The position numbers were made by a program, and so were the translations under genes. From the IMG/VR virus record IMGVR_UViG_3300025138_000025, positions 1-64,000 of that record: a stretch of DNA of 64,000 bases. One strand, written 5' to 3'. This DNA comes from a virus. Within the stretch, counting starts at the first letter, position 1; every line of letters starts with the position of its first letter. Positions 22,046-29,024 of the stretch are shown here, in pieces. The notes under the pieces are model-generated. The model was not told the origin of the DNA and made no database searches. It saw nothing but the letters and a program-made list of their open reading frames with translations.

Positions 22046-22360
22046 ATGGCAACAACAGTAAAAAATTACACAGATGAAATGGTCGCATCAATGGTAGAAG
22101 CTTACACAGCAGAACCAACAAGAGAGACTGTAGACTCATTAGCACAAGAGTTAGGCAAAACTACAAGAAGTATCATTGCTAAACTTTCAAGAGAGGGCGT
22201 GTACCAAGCACAACCGAGAACAACTAAATCTGGAGAGCCTGTAGTATCAAAAGCAGAACTCGTCAGTGCAATTGCTTCTCACTTCGACATTGAAGTACCG
22301 ACTCTAGTGAAAGCAGGTAAGCAAGACCTACAGAAATTAGTCGACGCAATCAATTCCTAA
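22046..22360 (+). CDS. Small helix-turn-helix protein of a phage paralogue family
   Basis: 104 residues from MATTVKNYTDEMVASMVEAY. The N-terminal half (SLAQELGKTTRSIIAKLSRE, GVYQ) looks like a SANT/sigma-4-like HTH; the C-terminal segment (AELVSAIASHFDIEVPTLVK) is a second small helical domain. The product of 27150 is nearly collinear. An in-frame ATG at 21899 behind its own promoter would add 49 residues (MKKDKEITQDYFAKQSIAAK...). Likely a transcription or genome-architecture regulator; I do not know a named family. Confidence 0.85.
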   Translation: MATTVKNYTDEMVASMVEAYTAEPTRETVDSLAQELGKTTRSIIAKLSREGVYQAQPRTTKSGEPVVSKAELVSAIASHFDIEVPTLVKAGKQDLQKLVDAINS

Positions 22361-22440
22361 TGGAACTCGCAGGAATGGTGGGGTTCGTAATCGGACTTCA
22401 CCTCCTAATGAGATTTATTGAGTGGAGTAGTCACCTATAG
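22360..22440 (+). CDS. Possible 26-aa membrane peptide
   Basis: MELAGMVGFVIGLHLLMRFI then EWSSHL, opened by a TAATG overlap with the preceding stop. Hydrophobic and short; support is the coupling and the hydrophobic helix only. Confidence 0.4.
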   Translation: MELAGMVGFVIGLHLLMRFIEWSSHL

Positions 22441-22462
22441 ACTGGAGTGATGACCTAATCAT

Positions 22463-22590
22463 CACATTTTAAAGTGGGAACACGAAAGCAGGAAGTGACT
22501 ACGGAAGCACACCTAAAAGGGAAGTAGCAAGTTCGACTCTTGTCCTAACTTTCGGAAGGTTCATTCGAATTGAACTCCCACCTTAAAATG
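22463..22590 (+). ncRNA. tRNA-like structured element
   Basis: A 15-position outer helix pairs CATTTTAAAGTGGGA (22465-22479) with TCCCACCTTAAAATG (22576-22590) with one mismatch. Inside are a canonical T-arm-like hairpin GCAAG-TTCGACT-CTTGT (22527-22543), another with loop TTCGAAT (22559-22575), and a D-arm-like CAC-GAAAGCAGGAA-GTG. It is too long (about 110 nt inside the helix) and lacks U8 and a normal anticodon arm, so it is not a standard tRNA. Could be a decayed tRNA or part of a larger RNA. Confidence 0.5.
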
Positions 22591-22623
22591 TACAAAGTTT
22601 TTCAAGATTTTCCTAAATATTTC

Positions 22624-22652
22624 TTGACAAATGGTAAGAAAGTCTGTATAAT
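22624..22652 (+). promoter_or_regulatory. Promoter for a short RNA
   Basis: TTGACA, 17-bp spacer, TATAAT. Shares TTCTTGACAAATGGTWAGAA with the promoter 180 bp downstream, suggesting duplication. Confidence 0.85.
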
Positions 22653-22658
22653 ATACTT

Positions 22659-22800
22659 ATATTCAGAAAAAGAGAAGGGAAATGGAAATAAGGGCAACTT
22701 GCAAAGCAATCCTGATTAACCTGACCGACTCTAAGTGGATGCAACCCCGTTGGGATTGAGTCAAAGTTTTAACTACCAAGTAGTAAATAAACCAAAATTC
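22659..22800 (+). ncRNA. Short promoter-driven RNA upstream of the large RNA
   Basis: About 140 bases between two near-identical promoters. It has an ACTAC-CAA-GTAGT hairpin near its end and a GACTC...GAGTC stem enclosing ACCCCGTTGGG. The only ORF is 25 codons (from ATG 22681) with a weak ribosome site. I see no strong terminator, so it may be read into the large RNA. Confidence 0.5.
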
Positions 22801-22803
22801 TTC

Positions 22804-22832
22804 TTGACAAATGGTTAGAAAGTGGATATAAT
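22804..22832 (+). promoter_or_regulatory. Promoter of the large structured RNA
   Basis: TTGACA, 17-bp spacer, TATAAT; expected start near 22839. Near duplicate of the promoter at 22624. Confidence 0.85.
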
Positions 22833-22838
22833 ATATAT

Positions 22839-23937
22839 TCAGAAACAAAAAATAGACGACATTGAAATACAGGCAAAAATTAATGATTGAGCTGTGACCT
22901 CCTCGGAGTGAGCCAATAAATAAACCTTCAAAGTCGTACCTCTCGACAGTGGCAGTTCAACGAGATTAAAAAATGCAAACGAGACATTGCCTGCTGCATC
23001 GCAAGTATAGTCTAAAACAAGGGAAGCGAGCCGGCAGTACAATATGTGCCGAAGGGACGGAGAGACGCAGTATTCAATAATTCTACTGTAAGCCACGCCA
23101 TGCGATTCAGCTTTAGCTGTCAAGTGGAGAGTAGGATTACCTAAGAATGTAGTGATAAGCAGTATTGCAGTTACCACCATTGAGTGCTGAACTGAACAGC
23201 GAGAGCATATCGTTAAAACGGAAAGGACAGCATAGTCGTAAGAGTAATTCCTAAACAAGACTTTTCGACAGGTGATTGAGGCGTAGATACATCCATAATA
23301 TCTCGTAGACGAAGCACTATATCGTCTTTAATTATCAGTAGTAAGTGGGCAAGGTGTCTATTCGAGAGACACCACGCTAACCTGCGGTGTAGACCAACCA
23401 ATTGCATGATGACGATTGTTGAAACGGACTTCGGTCGTATAGTAAACAATTAGCAGTGCCGTCGAGTAGGAGTCGCCACATACAGTAGAGGAAAACGCTT
23501 CGGCGTAACGCCTTGAAGAGTGGAATAACGACACATAATCGAATGTATGGTAGAGTTGACGGGGGCAGTTAGCAACTTTAATCAGTGTGCGAGTGATGAG
23601 AAGAAAGGCAGTAGCTCTGTCAAACACAGGAGCAATCTTTGTGTATATCTCTCACCGACAAGTAATGTGAGCATATTAATTATTAGCGAGTAGCAGTATC
23701 GTCTAAAAGTGGGAAGAAACAGCATCTTCGGATGGGGGCTTCAATGTAAGTCCGACATGGAATAGAAAGCCAAACTCTGCACAGAGTGAGTGAGTAATCC
23801 TTAAGTCTCTACACTTCTAGCAGTAAGACTACCATCGCAAGTGCGAGGAGACTAATTACCTCTCGTGCGACACTCAAAAACCAATCTATTGATGAGTTTT
23901 TAGGGCAGTTGAATTAACTTTCATCTGCCTTTTTTTA
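22839..23937 (+). ncRNA. Large (~1.1 kb) ornate structured non-coding RNA
   Basis: A promoter at the left and a terminator at the right bound ~1,100 bases lacking a supportable ORF on either strand. It is dense in stable hairpins: GGTGTCT/AGACACC (23358-23379 area), AGACGA/TCGTCT, CGGCA/TGCCG, CAGC-TTTA-GCTG, and UUCG-capped ACGC/GCGT, CATC/GATG and GAC/GTC. GC is higher than in neighbouring genes. Size, phage context and nearby tRNA-like fold suggest the GOLLD/ROOL type of giant phage RNAs, or a new class; I cannot confirm membership by eye. Confidence 0.8.
23903..23937 (+). terminator. Terminator of the large RNA
   Basis: GGCAG...CTGCC hairpin (with inner TTGA/TCA pairing) followed by a run of seven or more T. 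Confidence 0.85.
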
Positions 23938-23987
23938 TTCCCACCAAAACATAACATCAAAATTCCAAACATAATTAAATATAGTTC

Positions 23988-24016
23988 TTGACAAACAGGT
24001 CAAACATCTGTATAAT
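23988..24016 (+). promoter_or_regulatory. Promoter of the 24.0-27.7 kb operon
   Basis: TTGACA, 17-bp spacer, TATAAT; an AAAGGAGAG site follows before the first ATG at 24050. Confidence 0.88.
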
Positions 24017-24049
24017 ATACTTATATTTAAAAAAGGAGAGATTAAAATT

Positions 24050-24442
24050 ATGATGTGGCAAGAATTATCAAATTGGGAAGACAATCATAACTCGATAGTG
24101 TTCGGAGTTATGAGTACAGAAGATGTGCGAGAGTCACTTTCATACTGGAACGCCTTCGAAAAAGACGAAGATGAGTTCATTTGCGACATCAATGATGTAA
24201 GTGAGAGACTTATTATGGCAAGTATGAAGTATGCTTACAACACAATCGACGAACCAACATACAACTATATGCTAGAGGTTATCTACGACCACTTAGTAGA
24301 CACACTAAAAGAACGCATCAAAGATGCAGTAGACCAACAGCGACCACATAATATTACTAAAGGTAATTTATGGAACAGCGAAACAAAAGAGTTTGATAAG
24401 GTCAGTGACTTTATGAGACAGAGACAAACAGAATTATTTTAA
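24050..24442 (+). CDS. Hypothetical acidic protein
   Basis: 130 residues, helical and acidic (MMWQELSNWEDNHNSIVFGV; YWNAFEKDEDEFICDINDVS). AAAGGAGAG site about nine bases upstream. First gene of an operon of small genes. Not recognised. Confidence 0.8.
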   Translation: MMWQELSNWEDNHNSIVFGVMSTEDVRESLSYWNAFEKDEDEFICDINDVSERLIMASMKYAYNTIDEPTYNYMLEVIYDHLVDTLKERIKDAVDQQRPHNITKGNLWNSETKEFDKVSDFMRQRQTELF

Positions 24443-24452
24443 GGAGAGCGTA

Positions 24453-24677
24453 ATGCCAACAAAATTCAAACAATCAGAAAAAGTGTTTAAGCGTGGAGTG
24501 AAAGCGTCTAAACTAAAAGACAAGCACTTCTATATCAAAGATGTGAACAAGGACGAACTGTTCAAGTGCATTAATGAAGATAGAACAAAGCCAAAGCAAA
24601 GACAAAAGTGTCTAAATGAGTTGGCGAGACGAGGCATCCAAATTAACTGGGTAGAGCCAAGTGAGGTGACGACATGA
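24453..24677 (+). CDS. Small basic hypothetical protein
   Basis: 74 residues, MPTKFKQSEKVFKRGVKASK, then KDVNKDELFKCINEDRTKPK and QRQKCLNELARRGIQINWV. AAGGAGAG precedes the ATG. Two cysteines and high charge; not recognised. Confidence 0.75.
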   Translation: MPTKFKQSEKVFKRGVKASKLKDKHFYIKDVNKDELFKCINEDRTKPKQRQKCLNELARRGIQINWVEPSEVTT

Positions 24678-24811
24678 GATGGGGTGGAAAGACACAACAC
24701 ATTAGTGTAAAAAAGAAAACATCACAAGGCGATAGCCACAACAGAGTGAGTCTTAACATGAACAAGAACAAAAAGCGTTCATTCAAGAAGTACAAAGGTC
24801 AGGGCAGATAA
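24674..24811 (+). CDS. Small basic phage protein ending in KYKGQGR
   Basis: 45 residues, MRWGGKTQHISVKKKTSQGD ... NMNKNKKRSFKKYKGQGR. The SQG...NK.K+S.KKY+GQG+ ending is one I recall from many unrelated phages. Coupled by ATGA and TAATG on both sides. Confidence 0.7.
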   Translation: MRWGGKTQHISVKKKTSQGDSHNRVSLNMNKNKKRSFKKYKGQGR

Positions 24812-24888
24812 TGTTCGGATTCGAAGTATATTTTCTAATCGCAGTGCTGCTATTCATAGTGGCACTCAACTTACCAAGGTGGTGGTAA
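24811..24888 (+). CDS. 25-aa membrane peptide
   Basis: MFGFEVYFLIAVLLFIVALN then LPRWW: a single transmembrane helix with an interfacial tryptophan end. Opened by TAATG, followed by the next gene's start two bases after its stop. Confidence 0.55.
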   Translation: MFGFEVYFLIAVLLFIVALNLPRWW

Positions 24889-24889
24889 T

Positions 24890-25108
24890 ATGGGTAAAGT
24901 AATACAATTTCCTACAGTAACGGAAGCAAAGAAACTTCGTGATGCACTACAAGAGTGCGAACACGAAATAAAGTTGTGCCTAAATGATTTGGCAGAACTA
25001 AACGATATGGTCGTAGACCTCACAATGGAGTATGAAATCATGCTTAATAGATTGTGTGAATTAAATGGCATTAGATTGCCAGAGGAGTTAAAGTTAGAAG
25101 ATGATTAA
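24890..25108 (+). CDS. Coiled-coil hypothetical protein
   Basis: 72 residues, largely one long helix (TEAKKLRDALQECEHEIKLC; LNDLAELNDMVVDLTMEYEI). AAGGTGGTGGT lies upstream. Not recognised. Confidence 0.75.
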   Translation: MGKVIQFPTVTEAKKLRDALQECEHEIKLCLNDLAELNDMVVDLTMEYEIMLNRLCELNGIRLPEELKLEDD

Positions 25109-25379
25109 AGGTAGTATGATGTATGACCAGCATGGTCGTAAGCGTAAAGTAAAGAAACTATACGCAAGTAAGAAAGCGACACCTAATTTCGCTAAACAAG
25201 AAACAAAAACATTTAAGAGTACGAAGGACATCCCTAGTATGCCGATTGGAGAATACAAGACACCAACGGACAACTCTTACAAACAAGAAGTATCAAAGCA
25301 ATATACGGTATCAGTTGCTTATAATAAAGGTGCATATCAAGTGATACCAAGACAAGAGGTAAAAGACATTGGCAAATAA
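25101..25379 (+). CDS. Hypothetical basic protein
   Basis: 92 residues; MMYDQHGRKRKVKKLYASKK near the start resembles a short conserved phage motif (YDxxGRxxKxKKLY). The start may be Met1 or the ATGATG pair at residues 6-7. Not recognised further. Confidence 0.7.
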   Translation: MIKGSMMYDQHGRKRKVKKLYASKKATPNFAKQETKTFKSTKDIPSMPIGEYKTPTDNSYKQEVSKQYTVSVAYNKGAYQVIPRQEVKDIGK

Positions 25380-25626
25380 ATACAATAGACATTACGCAGT
25401 AGGTATGTGGGCGAATGGAAGTAAGATAACAAACATACAGTATCCAAGTGATACTAAACAAGCGTGGCAGGGAGAATGTCCTGCTAGAAACACGATACAT
25501 ATGTTCGTGAAGTTAGAAAATGGTACAGTTCTTCGAGATGACGAATTGATACTAGACAGAAAGAAGTGGGAAGCACTTCAGGATATGGAGAAGTTCATAT
25601 CCGATATAAGTGAAGGAGTGGCGTAA
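25369..25626 (+). CDS. Hypothetical protein
   Basis: 85 residues beginning at TTG 25369 inside the end of the preceding gene, with AGAGG upstream. RHYAVGMWANGSKITNIQYP and HMFVKLENGTVLRDDELILD look like a small beta-rich fold. Ends TAATG-coupled to the MazG gene. Confidence 0.65.
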   Translation: MANKYNRHYAVGMWANGSKITNIQYPSDTKQAWQGECPARNTIHMFVKLENGTVLRDDELILDRKKWEALQDMEKFISDISEGVA

Positions 25627-26060
25627 TGAGTAAGATAAACGACTATGCAAAGTTTGTAGACCAGTGCACATCCGAAACAAGTAAAGATACTACTAAAATG
25701 TGCGATAGACTAGACAAACTAATGGGAAACCACACTATGCAGAATGGAGTAATGATTGACTGTGAAATAGACATGGCAAGACTAATGACTGCACTTATAG
25801 GCATGATGGCTGAGAGTGGAGAGTTTGCTGAAGTAGTGAAGAAAAAAGTATTCCAAAACAACACACAGTTCACAAACGACGAGATTTTTCACATGAAAAG
25901 AGAGTTAGGAGATGTGTTGTGGTATTGGGTACAGGGATGCAAAGCCCTTGGCTTTACCCCCGAAGAAGTGATGGACGAGAACATCAGAAAACTAGAGAAG
26001 CGTTATCCTAATGGCTTCGAGGTAATTAGAAGTGAAGTAAGACAGGAAGGTGACATATGA
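25626..26060 (+). CDS. MazG-like nucleotide pyrophosphohydrolase
   Basis: 144 residues. MMAESGEFAEVVKKKVFQ contains the metal-binding ExxE..K pattern and MKRELGDVLWYWVQGCKAL the ExxD of the MazG/all-alpha NTP-PPase fold, followed by NIRKLEKRYPNGF. Hydrolyses (d)NTPs; marine phages often carry mazG, proposed to tune nucleotide pools or ppGpp-linked signalling. Confidence 0.88.
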   Translation: MSKINDYAKFVDQCTSETSKDTTKMCDRLDKLMGNHTMQNGVMIDCEIDMARLMTALIGMMAESGEFAEVVKKKVFQNNTQFTNDEIFHMKRELGDVLWYWVQGCKALGFTPEEVMDENIRKLEKRYPNGFEVIRSEVRQEGDI

Positions 26061-26146
26061 TAGATATGATTATAAACTTCTTTGCTGTAATAGGCTTTGG
26101 AACGAGTGCTTTTGGTTTATATATACTATGGGAGAACTTTAAATAA
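26057..26146 (+). CDS. 29-aa membrane peptide
   Basis: MIDMIINFFAVIGFGTSAFG then LYILWENFK. ATGA overlap upstream and TAATG downstream give good support for translation. One transmembrane helix. Confidence 0.55.
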   Translation: MIDMIINFFAVIGFGTSAFGLYILWENFK

Positions 26147-26766
26147 TGGCAAATCATGTATATTTTAACATTACTGAGCATGAAGCTGAAGTAATGGACA
26201 AATTAGTAAAAACTGAGGAAAGAACCGTAACCACCAACTGGTCAGGAGAACCCATAGAGCCATATACAGTAACAGAAATCGTAGAACTAGAAGAACAACC
26301 TTTTATGCCTAACGATTGTACTGACGATACCATGTATGATTGGTATATGAATAATGTAGGAGCCAAGTGGTGTCATTTAGAAGACCACGATGACGGTACA
26401 TTATCAGGTTATAGTGCTTGGAGTCCTCCAACAGAAATGTTTGAGCATTTATCAGTAGCAATTAGTAACAAATGTGGACACAGTGTGTTTACTAGAATGA
26501 CTTATGAAGATGAGTTCAGAAACTTTGTAGGAGTTGCTACCTGTGAAACAGAAATGCTCGATGGAGAGTGGATAGCTGTCCTAGATTATGAAGAAATCGA
26601 AGGTGAAGACATAAATATTCGCTTCAAAGAGGAATATCCAGACATAGACATTGATGCAGAAGACTTTGACTGGCATGGAGAGTACGAAACCGAAGATGGA
26701 AGTGTATATCCTAATGAAGTGTGCGACGACTATGTGTACAACTTCTTTGATAGAGGAGAGTGGTAA
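26146..26766 (+). CDS. Hypothetical acidic protein
   Basis: 206 residues, strongly acidic (about one quarter Asp/Glu). N-terminal ANHVYFNITEHEAEVMDKLV looks like a recognisable alpha/beta start and MYDWYMNNVGAKWCHLEDHD recalls ferredoxin-like YubB/DUF1281 proteins of plasmids and phages, but I am not sure. Could be a DNA mimic by charge. Confidence 0.75.
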   Translation: MANHVYFNITEHEAEVMDKLVKTEERTVTTNWSGEPIEPYTVTEIVELEEQPFMPNDCTDDTMYDWYMNNVGAKWCHLEDHDDGTLSGYSAWSPPTEMFEHLSVAISNKCGHSVFTRMTYEDEFRNFVGVATCETEMLDGEWIAVLDYEEIEGEDINIRFKEEYPDIDIDAEDFDWHGEYETEDGSVYPNEVCDDYVYNFFDRGEW

Positions 26767-27026
26767 TGAGTCAATACGACAGTATAGTAGAGAAACAACG
26801 CCTACTACTAGAAGCAGAGGAGTGGTCAACAAAAGTTAAACTCATTCATGCACACAGTGTAGGTTCGATGTGGTATGATGACACTAACAATACCGAAAAA
26901 GTAATAGACCTAGAGTACTGGAACGGAACTGTATTGAGAGAGATTATCAGTACTGGAGAGAAGAAGTGGTTCGGAGAACAACTAGTAGGAGAGGAGTTAG
27001 TAGATGCATACCAAAGAAACAGCTAG
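26766..27026 (+). CDS. Hypothetical protein
   Basis: 86 residues from MSQYDSIVEKQRLLLEAEEW; GAGGAGAGTGGTA precedes this ATG and decides the start. C-terminal half (IDLEYWNGTVLREIISTGEK) beta-rich. Not recognised. Confidence 0.75.
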   Translation: MSQYDSIVEKQRLLLEAEEWSTKVKLIHAHSVGSMWYDDTNNTEKVIDLEYWNGTVLREIISTGEKKWFGEQLVGEELVDAYQRNS

Positions 27027-27159
27027 AGAAGAACAGTTCTGGAATTGGGAAGAACAGTATGGAACTGAAGAAGCTATTGAAGTAGCAGCAGAGGAGTGGG
27101 GAATGTCAACCCACAGAGTTAAAACACAAATCAAAAAATGGGAGGATGCATGGCATTAA
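27004..27159 (+). CDS. Small HTH-like protein
   Basis: 51 residues, MHTKETAREEQFWNWEEQYG then TEEAIEVAAEEWGMSTHRVK, resembling a short helix-turn-helix. Overlaps its neighbours on both sides. Probably another relative of the HTH family next door. Confidence 0.65.
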   Translation: MHTKETAREEQFWNWEEQYGTEEAIEVAAEEWGMSTHRVKTQIKKWEDAWH

Positions 27160-27482
27160 ACTACACAGAAGAACAGGTATCTAGAATGATACAAGAATAT
27201 ACTGAAAGCCCTACTAGAGAAACAGTAGAGAACTTAGCACAAGAATTTAACAAGAGTGTGAAGTCGATAATAGGTAAGTTATCAAGAGAAGGTGTATACA
27301 AAAAGACAGAATATGTTACCAAAACTGGAGAGAAACCAGTAACTAAGTCCCAGCTGGTGCTTAGCATTGCTGAGGAATTAAATGAGGATTACGAAAGTTT
27401 CAAAGGGCTAGACAAAGCTCCGAAAGAAGCTCTTAAAGTTTTACTCGAGTCAATAGAAGAAATTAAACTAGGAGAGATATGA
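27150..27482 (+). CDS. Helix-turn-helix paralogue of the 22046 product
   Basis: 110 residues from MALNYTEEQVSRMIQEYTES, preceded by GGGAGG. ENLAQEFNKSVKSIIGKLSR, GVYKK, TKTGEKPVTKSQLVLSIAEE follow the 22046 protein almost position by position. Both halves of the family (HTH and C-terminal helical unit) are present. Function probably DNA-binding. Confidence 0.85.
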   Translation: MALNYTEEQVSRMIQEYTESPTRETVENLAQEFNKSVKSIIGKLSREGVYKKTEYVTKTGEKPVTKSQLVLSIAEELNEDYESFKGLDKAPKEALKVLLESIEEIKLGEI

Positions 27483-27685
27483 GAGTAGCAAAACTAACTA
27501 AAGATAGAAGAAATGACAAGCTTATTTCAGTGAATGGACTATATGCAGAAGCATTAGGTCTTATCGAAACCCCAACGGGGTTCCAGATGCGTTTAAAATT
27601 CGCTAATGGACATAGAGAAACAGTTGAGACTCAAAGAATCCGTATCTTACAAGATACATCAATACTAAGAAGTCCTAACGCATAG
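27479..27685 (+). CDS. Hypothetical small beta-rich protein
   Basis: 68 residues, MRVAKLTKDRRNDKLISVNG, with LGLIETPTGFQMRLKFANGH. AGGAGAGAT site. Last gene before a terminator. Not recognised. Confidence 0.75.
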   Translation: MRVAKLTKDRRNDKLISVNGLYAEALGLIETPTGFQMRLKFANGHRETVETQRIRILQDTSILRSPNA

Positions 27686-27714
27686 CAGCTAAAGAAAGAG
27701 ATTGTGTAAATTAT

Positions 27715-27738
27715 GCCTAACTTATGTTGGGCTTTTTT
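27715..27738 (+). terminator. Rho-independent terminator
   Basis: GCCTAAC-TTAT-GTTGGGC stem followed by six T, closing the 24.0-27.7 kb operon. Confidence 0.85.
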
Positions 27739-28154
27739 ACGCCTTTAAAAAATTTTGGTTGGTGGAAGTTCCTTGAATTGGAGAGAAGTTTGTAGTAAGT
27801 AGTTATGTTGTTATTGGTTTGTTAGACTTGAGTAAGTCATTAAGAATGCTTTAGATTATGCTTGGTTATCTTGTATGATTTGGTTTATACAATCAATGGA
27901 TAGCTTTTCTTCATAGTTAGGGACTCCATATATCCGCTTACGCTCCTATATGTCGATTCCCAGATTGGAAGTAGCATCCATAATAGGTAGTTTGTATTGG
28001 CTTATAATCTAAATTATGATTTATTATATCACAGTTTTTATCATAAAGCAAGAACTGTTTTTCTCAGGGGTATGATTTATGGGGTTGGTATGGGTTCTAT
28101 TAATGATAAAATATATTAGTATTGCAGATGGTAGTAGTGTTTCTACGAGATTGA
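27739..28154. other. Gene-free stretch, possible minus-strand RNA
   Basis: No supportable ORF. A weak minus-strand promoter (TTGCTT-N17-TATAAT, 28051-28023) would transcribe a segment containing a CATATA...TATATG stem around AGCGTAAGCG (27926-27955). It may be the 3' trailer of the bS21 operon or a separate small RNA. Confidence 0.4.
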
Positions 28155-28415
28155 CTACCTTGTTCTGCTACCTCGATTTTTCTTTTTTGGAACTGTTCTA
28201 AACTTTTTTCGAGCTTCAAGAAGTTCTGTCTCTTTTTGTAAGTCTCTAGTTCGTTTTCTTGTTGTGCTTTTATTGTGTTCATATTTAATGGCAGATGGTT
28301 TTGAGTAGTGCTGTCTTGCACGACACTCTTCCTTGATTCCTGCGTTATCACACTTGCGTCTGAATATTCTAATTGCCTTTTCAATGGGCATGGACTTACA
28401 ATCAATACTCGGCAT
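28155..28415 (-). CDS. rpsU: Ribosomal protein bS21
   Basis: 86 residues from MPSIDCKSMPIEKAIRIFRR, then KCDNAGIKEECRARQHYSKP, matching the bS21 core (A-x-R-x-F-x-R-x3-x-A-G-I-x2-E-x-R-x3-Y-x-K-P). AGGAGAGCTG precedes this ATG. A Lys/Arg-rich tail extends it beyond the usual ~70 residues. Phage bS21 is known from several marine phages and is thought to replace the host copy on 30S subunits and bias translation. Confidence 0.88.
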   Translation of the reverse strand: MPSIDCKSMPIEKAIRIFRRKCDNAGIKEECRARQHYSKPSAIKYEHNKSTTRKRTRDLQKETELLEARKKFRTVPKKKNRGSRTR

Positions 28416-28650
28416 CAGCTCTCCTATATTTAGTTCTATCACGATGCACTTTTGTCGATGCATGGGGAGGAGTTTCTTTTCTTACTCGAATATCACTCCT
28501 AGAGTTGAAAGTCCATCCTCTTTTCCTTAGATAGTATATCTGTGAGGCGATATTTGAAGGACTGCGACCCAGTTTGGATGCAATATCTTCTGTTGACATA
28601 TCATTATAGTGCCTTTTCAAAAATTGTTTTTCATCAGTTGTCCATTTCAT
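28402..28650 (-). CDS. SANT/HTH-like DNA-binding protein
   Basis: 82 residues. MKWTTDEKQFLKRHYNDMST, EDIASKLGRSPSNIASQIYY, LRKRGW is a Myb/SANT-like HTH resembling the 36812 and 45977 products. Basic C-terminal tail. It overlaps bS21 by 14 bases and should be translated from a leaderless mRNA. Confidence 0.8.
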   Translation of the reverse strand: MKWTTDEKQFLKRHYNDMSTEDIASKLGRSPSNIASQIYYLRKRGWTFNSRSDIRVRKETPPHASTKVHRDRTKYRRADAEY

Positions 28651-28656
28651 AAGTAT

Positions 28657-28685
28657 ATTATATCTAATTTTTTTATTCGTGTCAA
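28657..28685 (-). promoter_or_regulatory. Leaderless promoter for the HTH/bS21 operon
   Basis: TTGACA (28685-28680), 17-bp spacer, TATAAT (28662-28657), six bases before ATG 28650. Divergent from the promoter at 28717. Confidence 0.88.
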
Positions 28686-28716
28686 GAACTATTTTTGGCT
28701 GGGTTATAGATTATTC

Positions 28717-28745
28717 TTGACAAGAGGTCTGAAAATTGATATAAT
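28717..28745 (+). promoter_or_regulatory. Leaderless promoter for the 48-aa gene
   Basis: TTGACA, 17-bp spacer, TATAAT, six bases before ATG 28752. Confidence 0.88.
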
Positions 28746-28751
28746 ATTGGA

Positions 28752-28898
28752 ATGATAGAAACAATAGATATAAATTACATTATTATTTTAATCTGCTCTA
28801 TGGGTATATCTTACACCATTGGAAAACAGTTTGGAATAGAGTCAACGATTGATTTTCTGGAGTCAGAAGGTATAATCGAGTTTGACAGCGAAAAATAA
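28752..28898 (+). CDS. Small membrane-anchored phage protein
   Basis: 48 residues, MIETIDINYIIILICSMGIS then YTIGKQFGIESTIDFLESEG. An N-terminal hydrophobic helix and a G-x3-G ... LESEGII end. Leaderless translation predicted. Similar short proteins occur in T4-like cyanophages as far as I recall; function unknown. Confidence 0.75.
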   Translation: MIETIDINYIIILICSMGISYTIGKQFGIESTIDFLESEGIIEFDSEK

Positions 28899-28901
28899 TT
28901 C

Positions 28902-28930
28902 TTGACATAAAGGTTAAATTTTGATATAAT
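28902..28930 (+). promoter_or_regulatory. Promoter for hsp20 and the lysis genes
   Basis: TTGACA, 17-bp spacer, TATAAT. The leader of about 88 bases contains CTTTG...CAAAG pairing before TGGAGG. Confidence 0.85.
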
Positions 28931-29024
28931 TATTTTGTAAGTGGAATATTTCACTTACTTTTTGGCGCTTTGACCGAGAGGCAAGGCAAAGTAATACTGA
29001 AAAGATTATTTGGAGGAAAATATT

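Noticed and set aside
22441-22600. A standard tRNA gene
   Set aside because: T-arm-like hairpins are present, but U8, a 7-nt anticodon loop in the right place and tRNA length are not. Listed as tRNA-like instead.
22839-23627. Overlapping minus-strand ORFs of 78-139 codons opposite the large RNA
   Set aside because: They lack ribosome sites and promoters, show low-complexity hydrophobic content and coincide with hairpin-rich sequence that has a plus-strand promoter and terminator.
28100-28405. 101-codon minus-strand ORF overlapping bS21 in another frame
   Set aside because: The bS21 frame is recognisable and has a ribosome site; the alternative frame is carried along by the Lys/Glu-rich composition.
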